Assembly: GCF_023700755.1 (NCBI RefSeq)
Contig: NZ_JAMKOJ010000009.1
Location: forward strand, 1-64,000
Origin: Allorhizobium sonneratiae
GTDB lineage: Bacteria > Pseudomonadota > Alphaproteobacteria > Rhizobiales > Rhizobiaceae
Length of the DNA stretch: 64,000 nt
Direction of reading: 5' to 3'
Every line of letters begins with the position of its first letter. Position 1 is the first letter of the stretch. Shown one piece after another: positions 53,609 through 63,023 of the stretch. Below the pieces are notes generated by a model, which saw nothing but the letters and a program-made list of their open reading frames with translations, made no database searches and was not told where the DNA came from. The translations under genes were made by a program, and so were the position numbers.

Positions 53609-55120
53609 ATGAGCGAGAAGACGAAGAAGCCACAGAAACTCAAAGCCCGCCTGCCGCGCGGTTTCGTGGATCGCGAGGCTCATGACATCCGCGCCGTCAA
53701 TGAGATGACGGCGAAAATCCGCGAGGTTTACGAGCGTTACGGTTTCGATCCCGTCGAGACGCCGCTGTTTGAATATACCGATACACTCGGCAAATTCCTG
53801 CCCGACAGCGACCGCCCGAATGAAGGCGTGTTTTCTCTGCAGGACGATGACGAGCAGTGGATGAGCCTGCGCTACGATCTCACCGCGCCGCTTGCCCGCC
53901 ATGTCGCGGAAAATTTCAACGAGATCCAGCTGCCCTATCGCACCTATCGCGCCGGCTATGTGTTTCGCAATGAAAAGCCCGGTCCGGGCCGTTTTCGTCA
54001 GTTCATGCAGTTCGATGCCGATAGCGTTGGTGCGCCCGGCGTGCAGGCCGATGCCGAAATGTGCATGATGATGGCCGATACGCTGGAAGCCCTTGGCATC
54101 AAGCGCGGCGATTACGTGATCCGGGTCAACAACCGCAAGGTTCTGGATGGCGTGATGGAAGCCATCGGGCTGGGCGGCGACGAAAATGCGGCACGGCGGC
54201 TGAATGTGCTGCGGGCCATTGATAAGCTGGATAAGTTCGGCCCGGAAGGGGTGAAGCTGCTGCTGGGCGAAGGCCGCAAGGATGAGAGCGGTGATTTCAC
54301 CAAGGGGGCGGGACTGAATGAAGAGCAGATTGAAAAAGTGCTCTTCTTTGTCAGTATTCAAGACTATGCGGCAAGTGCCGCCGATCTCGCCAGCCTTGTT
54401 TCCGGTGCAGCAAGAGGCGCAGAAGGCGTCGAAGAGCTGAACACAATTGGCGCTTTGGTTTCTGGCGCAGGATACGGTCCCGACCGCATCAAAATCGATC
54501 CCTCCGTTGTCCGAGGTCTCGAATACTACACCGGCCCCGTCTATGAGGCCGAACTCACCTACGACGTCACCAACGAAAAGGGCGAAAAGGTGGTGTTCGG
54601 TTCTGTCGGCGGCGGTGGGCGTTATGATGGCCTCGTCTCCCGTTTCATGGGCCAGCCGGTTCCGGCCACCGGTTTTTCCATCGGCGTCTCGCGCCTGATG
54701 ACAGCACTGAAAAACCTTGGCAAACTAGGTCAGGACGCGGTGATTGCGCCGGTTCTCGTCACCGTCATGGATGGTGATGTCGGGGCGATGGGCCACTATC
54801 AGCGCTTTACCCAGGCGCTCCGGGCCGAGGGCATTCGCGCCGAGATGTATCAGGGCAACTGGAAGAAATTCGGCAATCAGCTGAAATATGCCGATCGTCG
54901 CGGTTCGCCCATCGCCATCATTCAGGGCGGCGATGAGCGCGAACAGGGCGTGGTGCAGATCAAGGATCTGATCGAAGGCAAGCGTCTGTCCGATGAAATC
55001 ACCGATAACACCGAATGGCGTGAGGCCCGCGTGGCACAGGTCGTGGTGCCGGAAGAAGAGCTGGTCGCCAAGGTCAAGGAGATACTGGCAGCGCAGGCCG
55101 AGGATCGGCGGCGCGGCTGA
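53609..55120 (+). CDS. hisS: Histidyl-tRNA synthetase
   Basis: 503 residues from ATG at 53609. Class II aminoacyl-tRNA synthetase: motif 1 and 2 regions '[20 protein letters not shown]', '[20 protein letters not shown]', '[12 protein letters not shown]', the histidine-binding '[15 protein letters not shown]' and motif 3 '[11 protein letters not shown]', then an anticodon-binding domain (~395-490). It charges tRNA-His. It heads a histidine cluster with hisZ and hisG. Confidence 0.97.
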   Translation: MSEKTKKPQKLKARLPRGFVDREAHDIRAVNEMTAKIREVYERYGFDPVETPLFEYTDTLGKFLPDSDRPNEGVFSLQDDDEQWMSLRYDLTAPLARHVAENFNEIQLPYRTYRAGYVFRNEKPGPGRFRQFMQFDADSVGAPGVQADAEMCMMMADTLEALGIKRGDYVIRVNNRKVLDGVMEAIGLGGDENAARRLNVLRAIDKLDKFGPEGVKLLLGEGRKDESGDFTKGAGLNEEQIEKVLFFVSIQDYAASAADLASLVSGAARGAEGVEELNTIGALVSGAGYGPDRIKIDPSVVRGLEYYTGPVYEAELTYDVTNEKGEKVVFGSVGGGGRYDGLVSRFMGQPVPATGFSIGVSRLMTALKNLGKLGQDAVIAPVLVTVMDGDVGAMGHYQRFTQALRAEGIRAEMYQGNWKKFGNQLKYADRRGSPIAIIQGGDEREQGVVQIKDLIEGKRLSDEITDNTEWREARVAQVVVPEEELVAKVKEILAAQAEDRRRG

Positions 55121-55145
55121 CGCGCATCATCAGAGGGATAAGAGC

Positions 55146-55202
55146 ATGGAAGAGAGCGCTCCCATTCCCGTGCAGCAGTGGAACGAGATGAAAACGCCAT
55201 GA
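55146..55202 (+). CDS. Candidate 18-residue peptide ORF after hisS
   Basis: Encodes MEESAPIPVQQWNEMKTP with GAGGGATAAGAG upstream. Its stop overlaps the start of the next small ORF (ATGA at 55199-55202). It may exist mainly to load ribosomes for that ORF. Evidence is limited to spacing and overlap. Confidence 0.35.
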   Translation: MEESAPIPVQQWNEMKTP

Positions 55203-55303
55203 CCTTTAATGAGCTTTATACGATCATGCCGCTTGGCCTGCTCGTGCTGGCTGGCGGTTTTCTCGCCTATAAAAAATGGCAGCATAGCCAGACCCATCAT
55301 TGA
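55199..55303 (+). CDS. Candidate 34-residue single-pass membrane peptide
   Basis: The ORF runs MTFNELYTIMPLGLLVLAGG and ends KKWQHSQTHH. It has one hydrophobic helix followed by a basic and His-containing tail, an N-out/C-in type arrangement by the positive-inside rule. It overlaps the previous small ORF by 4 bp and sits in the 243 bp between hisS and hisZ. I do not recognise it. Confidence 0.45.
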   Translation: MTFNELYTIMPLGLLVLAGGFLAYKKWQHSQTHH

Positions 55304-55363
55304 CATCAGCGTCAAAGGATGGTGTTCGGATGGTCCCGAACGACATAAAAACCGGGCTTATCC

Positions 55364-56482
55364 ATGCCATTGATCAATATGCCGGATTTTGCCGGTGCAC
55401 TCCTTGATGATTTTGCCGCGCGCGGGGCTGCCCGTGTCGATACGCCGGTGATCCAGCCTGCCGAGCCTTTTCTCGACATGGCGGGCGAGGATTTGCGGCG
55501 GCGGATTTTTCTGACCGCCAGTGAGACCGGTGAAAGCCTGTGTCTCAGGCCGGAATTCACCATTCCCGTCTGCCTCAATCATATCGCCTCGGCCACCGGC
55601 ACACCGAAACGCTATGCCTATCTGGGCGAGGTGTTCCGTCAGCGCCGCGATGGCGCCAATGAGTTTTATCAGGCCGGTCTTGAAGATCTTGGCGAGCCGG
55701 AGACGGCAAAGGCGGATGCCCGCGCCGTCAATGACGCCGTCGATATTCTGCGCCATCTGCTGCCGGGCCGCGCCCTGACAGTGACGCTTGGTGATCAGGG
55801 CGTGTTCGAGGCCGTGGTGCAGGCACTTGGTCTGCCGCAAGGCTGGCAGAAACGGCTGATCCATGCCTTTGGCGACAGCACCCATCTGACACAGTTGCTC
55901 GACAGGCTGGCCAGTCCGCAAAATGGCGCGGGTCTTGCCGACGAGATCAAGGCCATGGTTGCCGCCAGAGACGAGGCCGGGCTGATCGCCTCACTGGAGC
56001 GCACCATGCAGGAAACCGGCTATTTGACCAATGCCAGCCGCAGCCCGCGCGACATTGCCCGGCGGCTACTGGAAAAACAGGCGCTCACCGAAATCCGGCT
56101 GGATGAGGCGGCCCTTACCCTGCTCAAGCGCTTTCTGGCGCTGGAAGCACCGCTGTCCAAGGCGGTGTCGGCTCTTGCCAATTTTGCCGGGACAAGCGGT
56201 CTGAAGCTTGAGACGGCCCTTGAGCATTTTGAACAGCGGATTGCGGCCATGGCCGATCTGGGGCTTGATCTTGAGCGCATGACCTATCGCGCCGCCTTCG
56301 GTCGCCCGCTGGATTATTATACCGGTCTCGTGTTTGAAGTCTGCCAGAAGAACACCTCCGCCGTGCTGGCGGGCGGTGGACGCTTTGACCGGCTGATGAC
56401 GCTTCTCGGCGCCAAAGACCCTATTCCCGCCGTTGGCTTTGCCCTGTGGCTCGACCGTATCGAACAGGCGAGGGCCTGCTGA
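55364..56482 (+). CDS. hisZ: ATP phosphoribosyltransferase regulatory subunit
   Basis: 372 residues. A HisRS-like class II core without the anticodon domain: '[16 protein letters not shown]', '[20 protein letters not shown]' and '[16 protein letters not shown]'. HisZ forms a hetero-octamer with short-form HisG and is needed for its activity and histidine feedback. It shares one base with the next gene (TGATG at 56480-56484). Confidence 0.95.
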   Translation: MPLINMPDFAGALLDDFAARGAARVDTPVIQPAEPFLDMAGEDLRRRIFLTASETGESLCLRPEFTIPVCLNHIASATGTPKRYAYLGEVFRQRRDGANEFYQAGLEDLGEPETAKADARAVNDAVDILRHLLPGRALTVTLGDQGVFEAVVQALGLPQGWQKRLIHAFGDSTHLTQLLDRLASPQNGAGLADEIKAMVAARDEAGLIASLERTMQETGYLTNASRSPRDIARRLLEKQALTEIRLDEAALTLLKRFLALEAPLSKAVSALANFAGTSGLKLETALEHFEQRIAAMADLGLDLERMTYRAAFGRPLDYYTGLVFEVCQKNTSAVLAGGGRFDRLMTLLGAKDPIPAVGFALWLDRIEQARAC

Positions 56483-57174
56483 TGACCATCACCATTGGAC
56501 TGCCCTCCAAGGGCCGGATGAAAGACGACGCCTCGGCGATTTTTGCCCGCGCGGGCATGCCCATCGTCACCATCGGCAGCGATCGCTCCTATCGCGGCCG
56601 GGTCGAGGGTGAGGATATCGATATCGCCTTTCTCTCGGCCTCGGAAATTTCCCGCGAGATTGGCAATGGCACGGTGGATTTCGGCGTCACCGGCGAGGAT
56701 CTGGTGCGCGAGGAACTAGCCGATGCCGATCTGAAAATGGAGATTGCCGCCCGCCTCGGCTTCGGCCATGCCGATGTTGTCGTTGCCGTGCCCGAGCTTT
56801 GGCTCGATGTCGACAGCATGGCCGATCTGGGCGATGTGGCCGCCGATTTCCGCACACGCCATGGGCGGCGTCTGGCGATTGCCACCAAATATAACCGGCT
56901 GACGCAACAGTTCTTCTCTCGCCAGCACGGCATCCAGCTTTACCGTATCGTCGAAAGCCTTGGCGCCACCGAAGGCGCACCGGCTGCCGGACAGGCCGAT
57001 ATCATCGTCGACATTACCTCGACAGGCTCGACGCTCAGGGCCAATCATCTGAAAATTCTTGAGGATGGGGTGATCCTGCGCTCCGAGGCCTGCCTGGTGC
57101 GCGCCCGCAAGCCCGAGCATGACGGCAATCCGGCCATTGGGCGGATCATCGACGCCGTCAGGGCGGTTTTGTAA
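56482..57174 (+). CDS. hisG: ATP phosphoribosyltransferase, short form
   Basis: 230 residues, the length of short HisG enzymes that need HisZ. '[20 protein letters not shown]', '[10 protein letters not shown]' and the PRPP-binding '[21 protein letters not shown]' are visible. It performs the first step of histidine synthesis, joining ATP and PRPP. Confidence 0.96.
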   Translation: MTITIGLPSKGRMKDDASAIFARAGMPIVTIGSDRSYRGRVEGEDIDIAFLSASEISREIGNGTVDFGVTGEDLVREELADADLKMEIAARLGFGHADVVVAVPELWLDVDSMADLGDVAADFRTRHGRRLAIATKYNRLTQQFFSRQHGIQLYRIVESLGATEGAPAAGQADIIVDITSTGSTLRANHLKILEDGVILRSEACLVRARKPEHDGNPAIGRIIDAVRAVL

Positions 57175-57218
57175 GCGGGCCGCAAGCCACTTACACTTTC
57201 CCACATCAGGCATCATGA

Positions 57219-57247
57219 AAAACCCGCCACACAAGGCGGCGGGTTTT
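57219..57247. terminator. Bidirectional Rho-independent terminator
   Basis: AAAACCCGCC, nine-base loop, GGCGGGTTTT: a 10 bp perfect stem flanked by A/T runs. It lies between the convergent hisG and doxX genes and can end both transcripts. Confidence 0.92.
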
Positions 57248-57277
57248 CTCATGCTTGTCAGCAGAAAATCTTTCTAT

Positions 57278-57724
57278 TCAGGCCAGCGCAGGGCGATGGC
57301 TGCGGCGGGCATCCAGCGAATAGGCGCCTGCCCCATAGGTGGCAAGCAGGATATAAGCGCCAGCCATGGTGATGTTCTTCATGAACATGATCTGGTTCAT
57401 CGTACTCAGATAGCCGTTGGCCGCATCGGGAAAGCCCGGAACGGAAATCGGATGCGCATGAAAGATCGCGCCGGTGACAAGGCAGAAAAGCGCCAGCGCC
57501 CAGCCGACCAGCCGCGTCTGAAAACCGGTGAGAACGCAAAGCCCGCTCACAAGCTCGAAAATACCAGCCAGATAGGCAAGAACAGAGGCCATCGGCAAAC
57601 CGGCCTGAGAAATCATACTGGCGGTGCCTGCCGGATCCGTCAGTTTGCCAAAGCCGGACAGAATGAAGATGGCGGAAAGAAGAATGCGCGCGACCAGAAT
57701 GATCGCATTATTGGCACTGGACAT
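57278..57724 (-). CDS. DoxX family membrane protein
   Basis: 148 residues with four helices. 'ILLSAIFILSGFGKLTDPAG' and 'AGIFELVSGLCVLTGFQTRL' are the DoxX hallmarks. GGAG precedes the ATG at 57724. Family members are small inner-membrane proteins linked to redox or stress functions. The palindrome at 57812-57830, between it and a TetR gene, suggests inducible expression. Confidence 0.92.
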   Translation of the reverse strand: MSSANNAIILVARILLSAIFILSGFGKLTDPAGTASMISQAGLPMASVLAYLAGIFELVSGLCVLTGFQTRLVGWALALFCLVTGAIFHAHPISVPGFPDAANGYLSTMNQIMFMKNITMAGAYILLATYGAGAYSLDARRSHRPALA

Positions 57725-58085
57725 GGTCAGCTCCTATGATCTGGGCAAATTCACTGGCGCCAGATTAATGCAGACCGATTGTCAATGAAATATAGCAATA
57801 AATGCACAAAACGTTCATTTATAATGAACGATGTAAATCGCTCTGCTAAATCCTCAAAAGAACACTCATCATTTTAAAAACACGGTGCTGGCAAACACAG
57901 ATAAATGCGCCGCAACCGGATCGAAACGGAACAGTTTCAGCCGCCAGCAGATGGTTAAACAATCAAAATTCAGTGCAAATTAACTCCTTTTCATTAATCA
58001 ATTTTGAACGGCCTTCCTCTAAGCGATTATTTCATGTTTCACATGATGTGAGCAGAATCCTCCAATACAAGGGGCAGGAGCGGCG
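57725..58085. other. Divergent AT-rich regulatory region between doxX and tetR
   Basis: 361 bp without a gene. It contains the operator-like palindrome listed separately and a long AT-rich stretch (57930-58050) that probably holds the tetR promoter. Confidence 0.5.
57812..57830. promoter_or_regulatory. TetR-type operator upstream of doxX
   Basis: CGTTCAT-TTATA-ATGAACG: 7 bp perfect arms with a 5 bp centre, 88 bp from the doxX start. Dyads with GAACG half-sites are common TetR targets. The TetR gene at 58086 is the obvious candidate binder. Confidence 0.6.
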
Positions 58086-58730
58086 ATGTCTTTGCCGAAG
58101 GAAGGATCGCGGATAGATCCGCGAAAACAACCGAAACAACAACGCAGTATACAGCGTTTCAAAAAGATACTCATGACAGCCGAACAACTATTGGCTGAAC
58201 ATGGTTTTATTCATCTGAAGATGACAGATATCGCGACCAATGCTGGCATACCTGTGGGTTCGCTCTATCAATTCTTTCCAGAAAAAGCGGCAATCATGAA
58301 GGCTCTTATTGAGCATCACCTAAATTTAATGATTGAATATATTAAAATCAGGTTACAGGCGATTCGAAATGCTGATGAGGCGCATCGCGAAGTTGCGTCC
58401 CTTATTGTTCAAGGAGCCGTGTTGCATCGTCGCAATCCCGTCTACCGGGAATTATGGATCGCCGCCTCCAGCGACCCGGAATTGCGGCACATTCGCCAGG
58501 ATTATCAGGAAAAAATAAGCCAGACGGCCTTCAAATTTCTAGAGCCTTTTCTCGTTCAGGAAGAGGACGCGGCCAAGCATCGGCGCCTATGTCTCGTCAC
58601 CATGCTGACAGGGTCCGTTTTTCGCAGTGTCTCCGACGCGGAAGACGACAGCCGGCTGATCGAAGACTGGAAAATCATTGCCTGTGACATGCTGTTTCGC
58701 GCAAGCCCGGCCCCTATCGGCCAATCATGA
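58086..58730 (+). CDS. TetR/AcrR family regulator
   Basis: 214 residues. N-terminal HTH 'AEQLLAEHGFIHLKMTDIAT' with 'NAGIPVGSLYQFFPEKAAIM', then a helical ligand domain. GGCAGGAGCGGCG precedes the ATG. It is divergent from doxX across an operator-like palindrome, so it probably regulates doxX and itself. The inducing ligand is unknown. Confidence 0.9.
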   Translation: MSLPKEGSRIDPRKQPKQQRSIQRFKKILMTAEQLLAEHGFIHLKMTDIATNAGIPVGSLYQFFPEKAAIMKALIEHHLNLMIEYIKIRLQAIRNADEAHREVASLIVQGAVLHRRNPVYRELWIAASSDPELRHIRQDYQEKISQTAFKFLEPFLVQEEDAAKHRRLCLVTMLTGSVFRSVSDAEDDSRLIEDWKIIACDMLFRASPAPIGQS

Positions 58731-58783
58731 TGATCGCCGACCGGCCTGATCAAGCTTATGCTCTCTGTCTCATTCTGCAGCCG

Positions 58784-59737
58784 TCACCAGCCTGGAATGA
58801 TATGCCCTGCCCGCAAGCGGGGATAATAGCGGGCATGTCCCTTGATTTCCGTTTCGATGTCATCCTCAACCGCAGCCGGTGAGATGTTGTCGAGACAGGC
58901 CGAAATATGGTCGGTAATGGCATTGCTGAGAGACGATGACAGTCCCGGCCGTTTCATGATGCCGATCTGCACCGGCGGCAGGGGCGGAAAACCTTCAGCG
59001 GACGTCAGGATTTTCATGCCCGTTCTGAGCGCCGATTCCGGCAGCACAGAAACGGCCATTCCTGCAAGAACGGCCGCAGCGACCACGGTTGAAGACCAGC
59101 TGGTGAACAGGATCTGATAGCCGCGACCATCCGCATCCAGCGCCGAGCAGGCAAGCTGGCGCCAGTTACAATCGCGACGGCCAACGGCAAGCGGTACCGG
59201 CGCATCTTCCGGCAAGGGATGATTGGCCGACGCCACCCAGCATAACGGTTCCGTGCGCACAACATGCGAGGATCGCGCTGCCGGATTATGCGTGACCAGC
59301 GCAATATCAAGCTCGCCCCGGGTCATTTTTTCCGCCAGACTGGCCGAAGGCTCACAGACGATATAAAGCTCGACATTCGGGTGTGTCTTGGCAAAACGAC
59401 CAATGATTTCCGGCATATAACGGTCGGCATAATCATCCGGCGTGCCAATTTTCAAGCTTCCTTCCAGACGATTATCATCAAAGGCAGCAATCGCCTCGCT
59501 GTTGAGGCGAATGATTCGCCGGGCATAATTCAACAGCTTCTCACCCTCAGCCGTCAGCCGGTTGCCGCGCCCGTCCTTGACGAAGAGCTGTTTTCCCACG
59601 CGCTCCTCAAGCCGGCGCATCTGCATGGACACCGCCGATTGCGTCTTGAACACACGATCCGCCGCTTTGGTAAAACTGCCCGTATCCACGATGGCGACAA
59701 AAGTTTGCAACTGGTCAATGTCAAGCGCCGCTGTCAT
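58784..59737 (-). CDS. LysR-type regulator (LrhA/PecT-like)
   Basis: 317 residues. HTH 'LQTFVAIVDTGSFTKAADRV', 'QSAVSMQMRRLEERVGKQLF', then the 'LKIGTPDDYADRYMPEII' effector domain of the LrhA/PecT branch. It is divergent from the DUF1127 gene, with 289 bp between. It differs from VtlR/LsrB, the LysR regulator known to control DUF1127 genes in Brucella, so a link to the neighbour is only positional. Confidence 0.9.
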   Translation of the reverse strand: MTAALDIDQLQTFVAIVDTGSFTKAADRVFKTQSAVSMQMRRLEERVGKQLFVKDGRGNRLTAEGEKLLNYARRIIRLNSEAIAAFDDNRLEGSLKIGTPDDYADRYMPEIIGRFAKTHPNVELYIVCEPSASLAEKMTRGELDIALVTHNPAARSSHVVRTEPLCWVASANHPLPEDAPVPLAVGRRDCNWRQLACSALDADGRGYQILFTSWSSTVVAAAVLAGMAVSVLPESALRTGMKILTSAEGFPPLPPVQIGIMKRPGLSSSLSNAITDHISACLDNISPAAVEDDIETEIKGHARYYPRLRAGHIIPGW

Positions 59738-59756
59738 GGTGTCACCTATCAGATGG

Positions 59757-59799
59757 ATTGATGCATATCATTAGAAACATTCGTTGGTATGATCAATCA
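59757..59799. promoter_or_regulatory. Inverted repeat upstream of the LysR gene
   Basis: GATTGAT (59757-59763) and ATCAATC (59793-59799) form matching arms about 20-60 bp upstream of the LysR start. This is a candidate autoregulatory site. Confidence 0.4.
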
Positions 59800-60026
59800 A
59801 AATCACACATAGTCTCCCCATCAAATCAGTTGAAAATCTTTCACAGCGCAAGACCATCGATACACTGCCACACGTCACGCATCATCCTTTGAGAGGGCGC
59901 GCGACAAGAGGCGGCTTGCGCTCAAAAACAGACAATAGGACGGCATTCTGTGTGGGCTGGATAGACTGCACAGGGCCGCAAGGCTTCGTTAGCGAGGCTT
60001 TCTTCATGCCGTAAGAGGAGCAGAGC

Positions 60027-60308
60027 ATGACAACGATTGAGCAGAGCCTTTATCATCGCAAGAACCCATCAAGGACCATCCTGCGGATGCAGCCCTGGCT
60101 TAAGGCCGTGTCGATCCTGCGCAGCTACCTCAATCGCCGCGACATTATCCGTCTGCGCGATCTGGATGACTCTCTTCTGAATGATCTGGGTCTGACACGC
60201 GCGGAGCTGGAACATGACCTCGCCTGTGGATTTCTGAGCGATCCGTCACACCGTCTGAGCCTGCGTGTCGAACAGAAAAGCAAGCATTCCTCTCTCAGCC
60301 TTGGATAG
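60027..60308 (+). CDS. DUF1127 small protein
   Basis: 93 residues. The DUF1127 core 'YLNRRDIIRLRDLDDSLLNDLGLTRAELE' occupies ~35-65, with an extended tail of ~28 residues. Such Arg-rich proteins bind RNA or affect phosphate and carbon metabolism in rhizobia. GAGGAGCAGAGC precedes the ATG. A structured, terminator-ended segment follows directly. Confidence 0.88.
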   Translation: MTTIEQSLYHRKNPSRTILRMQPWLKAVSILRSYLNRRDIIRLRDLDDSLLNDLGLTRAELEHDLACGFLSDPSHRLSLRVEQKSKHSSLSLG

Positions 60309-60356
60309 GAAAGCAACGGGCTTTGCAGTTCAAGCTGTTGTTTTTACATATTAATC

Positions 60357-60463
60357 TCGCAAATCCGTCTCATGGTTTGCGAGCCATGCCGAAATCCCCG
60401 CAGGGCTACAGCCAATCGGCCCTGCTTTTGCCCGGTAAAGCCATAGCTTTGCCGGGCCTTTTT
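60357..60463 (+). ncRNA. Candidate small RNA with three hairpins
   Basis: About 107 nt with no ORF. In order: CGCAAA/TTTGCG at its 5' end, GCAGGGC/GCCCTGC (60400-60425), and a terminator stem GCCCGGTAAAGC/GCTTTGCCGGGC followed by CTTTTT (60430-60463). A promoter-like TTGCAG-N17-ACATAT (60323-60351) would start transcription at about 60357, just at the first stem. Its layout resembles alphaproteobacterial trans-acting sRNAs. A processed 3' UTR of the DUF1127 gene is the alternative. Confidence 0.5.
60430..60463 (+). terminator. Rho-independent terminator
   Basis: GCCCGGTAAAGC, loop CATA, GCTTTGCCGGGC (one mismatched pair) then CTTTTTAT. It ends the DUF1127 message and/or the candidate sRNA. 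Confidence 0.88.
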
Positions 60464-60532
60464 ATCATCGCTTGCCGCCTTCTTCCGTCATTTTGAATCT
60501 GGCGGTTTATGAGATCGGCGAAAGCAACAATC

Positions 60533-61453
60533 TCAGTCGGCAGAACCTTTACCATTGCCGCGGCGCGAACCGGCTGTGGCTTCATGGCCGGCAACCTCAC
60601 CAGAGCTGGCTTCCGCCTGTGCCGGACCTTTCATATAGGTCTCGAAAATCTTTTCCATGCTGGACTGGTAGGATTTCTGCATTTCAAGACCGCTGTCGAA
60701 GAGACCGCTGACAGCATCCACCATGGCCTGACGCGCCTCGGCCTGCGGCGTTGGCTTGGGCTTTTCCGGCTGGCGCGGCTGGCCGAGAGAGATCTGCATC
60801 ATCTCCTGCCAGGCCTTGGCAATGGGATTGTCGAGAAAGGGATTGGCGGGCTGCTGTTCGGGCTTGGCGGCTTCCACACCCATCATCTCCCGCCATGCCG
60901 TGAAAAATGGATTATCAAACGGCAGCGAAGAGGTTCGCTGCGGCTTTGGGGCAAACCCCGCCGACTCAAGCCATTGCTGGATCATCGGCCCCATTGGCAG
61001 GGTGGAAAACACGGTCTGGGCATCCTGCATCTGCCGGAGGCTCTGCTTGAACAACCCGCCCATCAGCGTATCGGCCATCACCGGCATCATCTGCTTGAGA
61101 ATGTCCTGCCCGACACCGGTAACCTGCGCCGCCTGGGCGGCAATGGCGCGCGACATCTCCTTGCTACCGAACAATTGCTGCAACACATGATTGCCGTCGG
61201 CAATCCCCTGCGGGGTAAACACCCTGCCCAGATCCTCAAAATACTGTGCATAATTGCCTTTGGAGAGCGAGGAAAACAAACCGGCCAGATCGGCCGGATT
61301 GTCCGCGGCGCGCTTCAGGCCAAAGGAAAAAGCCGGTGTCAGCGCTGCAACCGCCTGCGTAACCTGCTCCTGCGCCAGGCCGAATTGCCGCGCCATCATA
61401 TCCATGGCGGCCCCGTCCTGGGCTTTGAGCATCATGTCGAACAAAGGCATCAT
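60533..61453 (-). CDS. DUF937 domain protein
   Basis: 306 residues, Met/Gln-rich. The N-terminal ~150 residues fit DUF937 ('AQEQVTQAVAALTPAFSFGL', 'VTGVGQDILKQMMPVMADTL', 'MGGLF'). The C-terminal half repeats a 'DNPFFTAWREMMG' / 'LDNPIAKAWQEMMQISLGQP' motif twice and ends in a low-complexity Gly/Ala/Ser tail. The PhaM-like repeats suggest a granule- or surface-associated protein, but function is unknown. Confidence 0.8.
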   Translation of the reverse strand: MMPLFDMMLKAQDGAAMDMMARQFGLAQEQVTQAVAALTPAFSFGLKRAADNPADLAGLFSSLSKGNYAQYFEDLGRVFTPQGIADGNHVLQQLFGSKEMSRAIAAQAAQVTGVGQDILKQMMPVMADTLMGGLFKQSLRQMQDAQTVFSTLPMGPMIQQWLESAGFAPKPQRTSSLPFDNPFFTAWREMMGVEAAKPEQQPANPFLDNPIAKAWQEMMQISLGQPRQPEKPKPTPQAEARQAMVDAVSGLFDSGLEMQKSYQSSMEKIFETYMKGPAQAEASSGEVAGHEATAGSRRGNGKGSAD

Positions 61454-61649
61454 CGGCGTTGCTTTCCAGCGAGAGGGGCATCCTTGCCATTATGGCATTT
61501 AAACGCACTATAACTGGAAAGTTGCATCAGGAAACGGATTTTTTCACAACATTCACAAGGGGCTTGCGCCAAAACCGGGCAATTTGCCGATCCGGCTCAC
61601 TGTGGGACGGATACAGCCATGACGTTTGCTGTGAGAGAAGCCGATACGA

Positions 61650-63023
61650 TCAGTAGCGATAATCCGTGAAAACCGGCTCGATCCTGCCGCCCCAGTCTCC
61701 GGCATAACGGGAAAGCATCGTTTCCGCCACGCTGATGCCTGTCGCGGCAATGGCCTCGATCGGCTCAAGATAACAGCTTTCGTCACGGCCCTGCGCATCA
61801 AGGCGGCCCCGGGAGACAAGACCGCTTCGGGAAATGGCGAGCACGTCACGGGCAATCTCGGCGGCACTGCGGCCTGCTATGCGCGCTTTCAGCCCTTCCA
61901 CCGGAACGGCACTTCTGAAGGCCGAGACGGCAGCATAATCCCAATCCGCCGTCAGCCGGTCAGCCGCTTCCAGCGCAGCATCATCGTAAAGCAGCCCGAC
62001 CCAGAAGGCGGAAAGCGCGGTGATATGGCTGATTGGACCGCAATCGGCACCGCGCATTTCCAGAAACCGCTTCATCCGCACATCAGGGAAAAGCGTGCCG
62101 AGATGATTGGTCCAGTCGCCCATCGTCGGCTGCCAGGCCTCGATCTCACCCTTCAGCGCCCCCTGCATAAACTGCCGGAAGGTGATATGGGTGCAATCAT
62201 GGTAACGGCCATTGCGCATGACGAAATACATCGGCACGTCGAGCGCCCAGTCGACATAATCGGCAAAACCGAATTTTTTCCCGAACACAAAGGGCAGAAG
62301 ACCGGCTCGCTGATTGTCGGTATCGCGCCAGATTTCGCCGCGCCAGGACAACAATCCGTTTGGCCGTCCCTCGGTAAAGGGCGAGGCGGCAAACAATGCC
62401 GTTGCCAAAGCCTGCAACCGCATCGATACGCGCAATTTCCGGCACATATCCTCTTCGGAGGAAAAATCCAGATTTACCTGAATGGTCGATGTCCGATACA
62501 TCATGTCGAGGCCGGATGTACCGACTTTCGGCATATAGCGCGTCATGATCGCATAACGGGATTTTGGCATCACCGGCGTTTCCGCCAGGCTCCACAGCGG
62601 GCTTGCCCCCATGCCGAGAAAGCCGATGCCCATGGGCTGCGTGATCTCCGCCACAAGTTCCAGATGATGGCGGGTTTCCTCGGCGGTGTCGTGCAGGCTG
62701 GCAAATGCGGCGCCTGAAAGTTCGAACTGGCCGCCGGGTTCGATGGAGATCGCCCCTTCGCCGCTGCCGCCGGCAAGGCCGATGATATGGCCACCATCGA
62801 TGATCGGTTCCCAGCCGAGACGGGCCTGCATGGCGCTCAAAATACTGCCAATGCCGGTTTCGCCCTCATAAGGCACCGGCGTCAGATCGTGCCGGTAAAA
62901 GCCGAATTTTTCATGCTCGGTCCCGATACGGAAGCTTTCTTTCGGCTTGCATCCGCCGGCGATATAATCGACCAGTTCCTGATGGGACGTCAGCGGCGTA
63001 TCGTCAGTGGTATCACGAGCCAT
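61650..63023 (-). CDS. gshA: Glutamate-cysteine ligase (plant/alphaproteobacterial type)
   Basis: 457 residues. GCS2-type signatures 'IGTEHEKFGFYR', 'GQFELSGA', 'MMYRTSTIQVNLDFSSE' and 'YHDCTHITFRQFMQGAL' are present. It makes gamma-glutamylcysteine from Glu, Cys and ATP, the first step of glutathione synthesis. It lies downstream of rsmE on the same strand with 308 bp between, so it probably has its own promoter. Confidence 0.95.
   Translation of the reverse strand: MARDTTDDTPLTSHQELVDYIAGGCKPKESFRIGTEHEKFGFYRHDLTPVPYEGETGIGSILSAMQARLGWEPIIDGGHIIGLAGGSGEGAISIEPGGQFELSGAAFASLHDTAEETRHHLELVAEITQPMGIGFLGMGASPLWSLAETPVMPKSRYAIMTRYMPKVGTSGLDMMYRTSTIQVNLDFSSEEDMCRKLRVSMRLQALATALFAASPFTEGRPNGLLSWRGEIWRDTDNQRAGLLPFVFGKKFGFADYVDWALDVPMYFVMRNGRYHDCTHITFRQFMQGALKGEIEAWQPTMGDWTNHLGTLFPDVRMKRFLEMRGADCGPISHITALSAFWVGLLYDDAALEAADRLTADWDYAAVSAFRSAVPVEGLKARIAGRSAAEIARDVLAISRSGLVSRGRLDAQGRDESCYLEPIEAIAATGISVAETMLSRYAGDWGGRIEPVFTDYRY

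Noticed and set aside
58784..59737. LysR protein as VtlR/LsrB, the DUF1127-controlling regulator
   Set aside because: Its N-terminal sequence differs from the VtlR/LsrB type and fits the LrhA/PecT branch.
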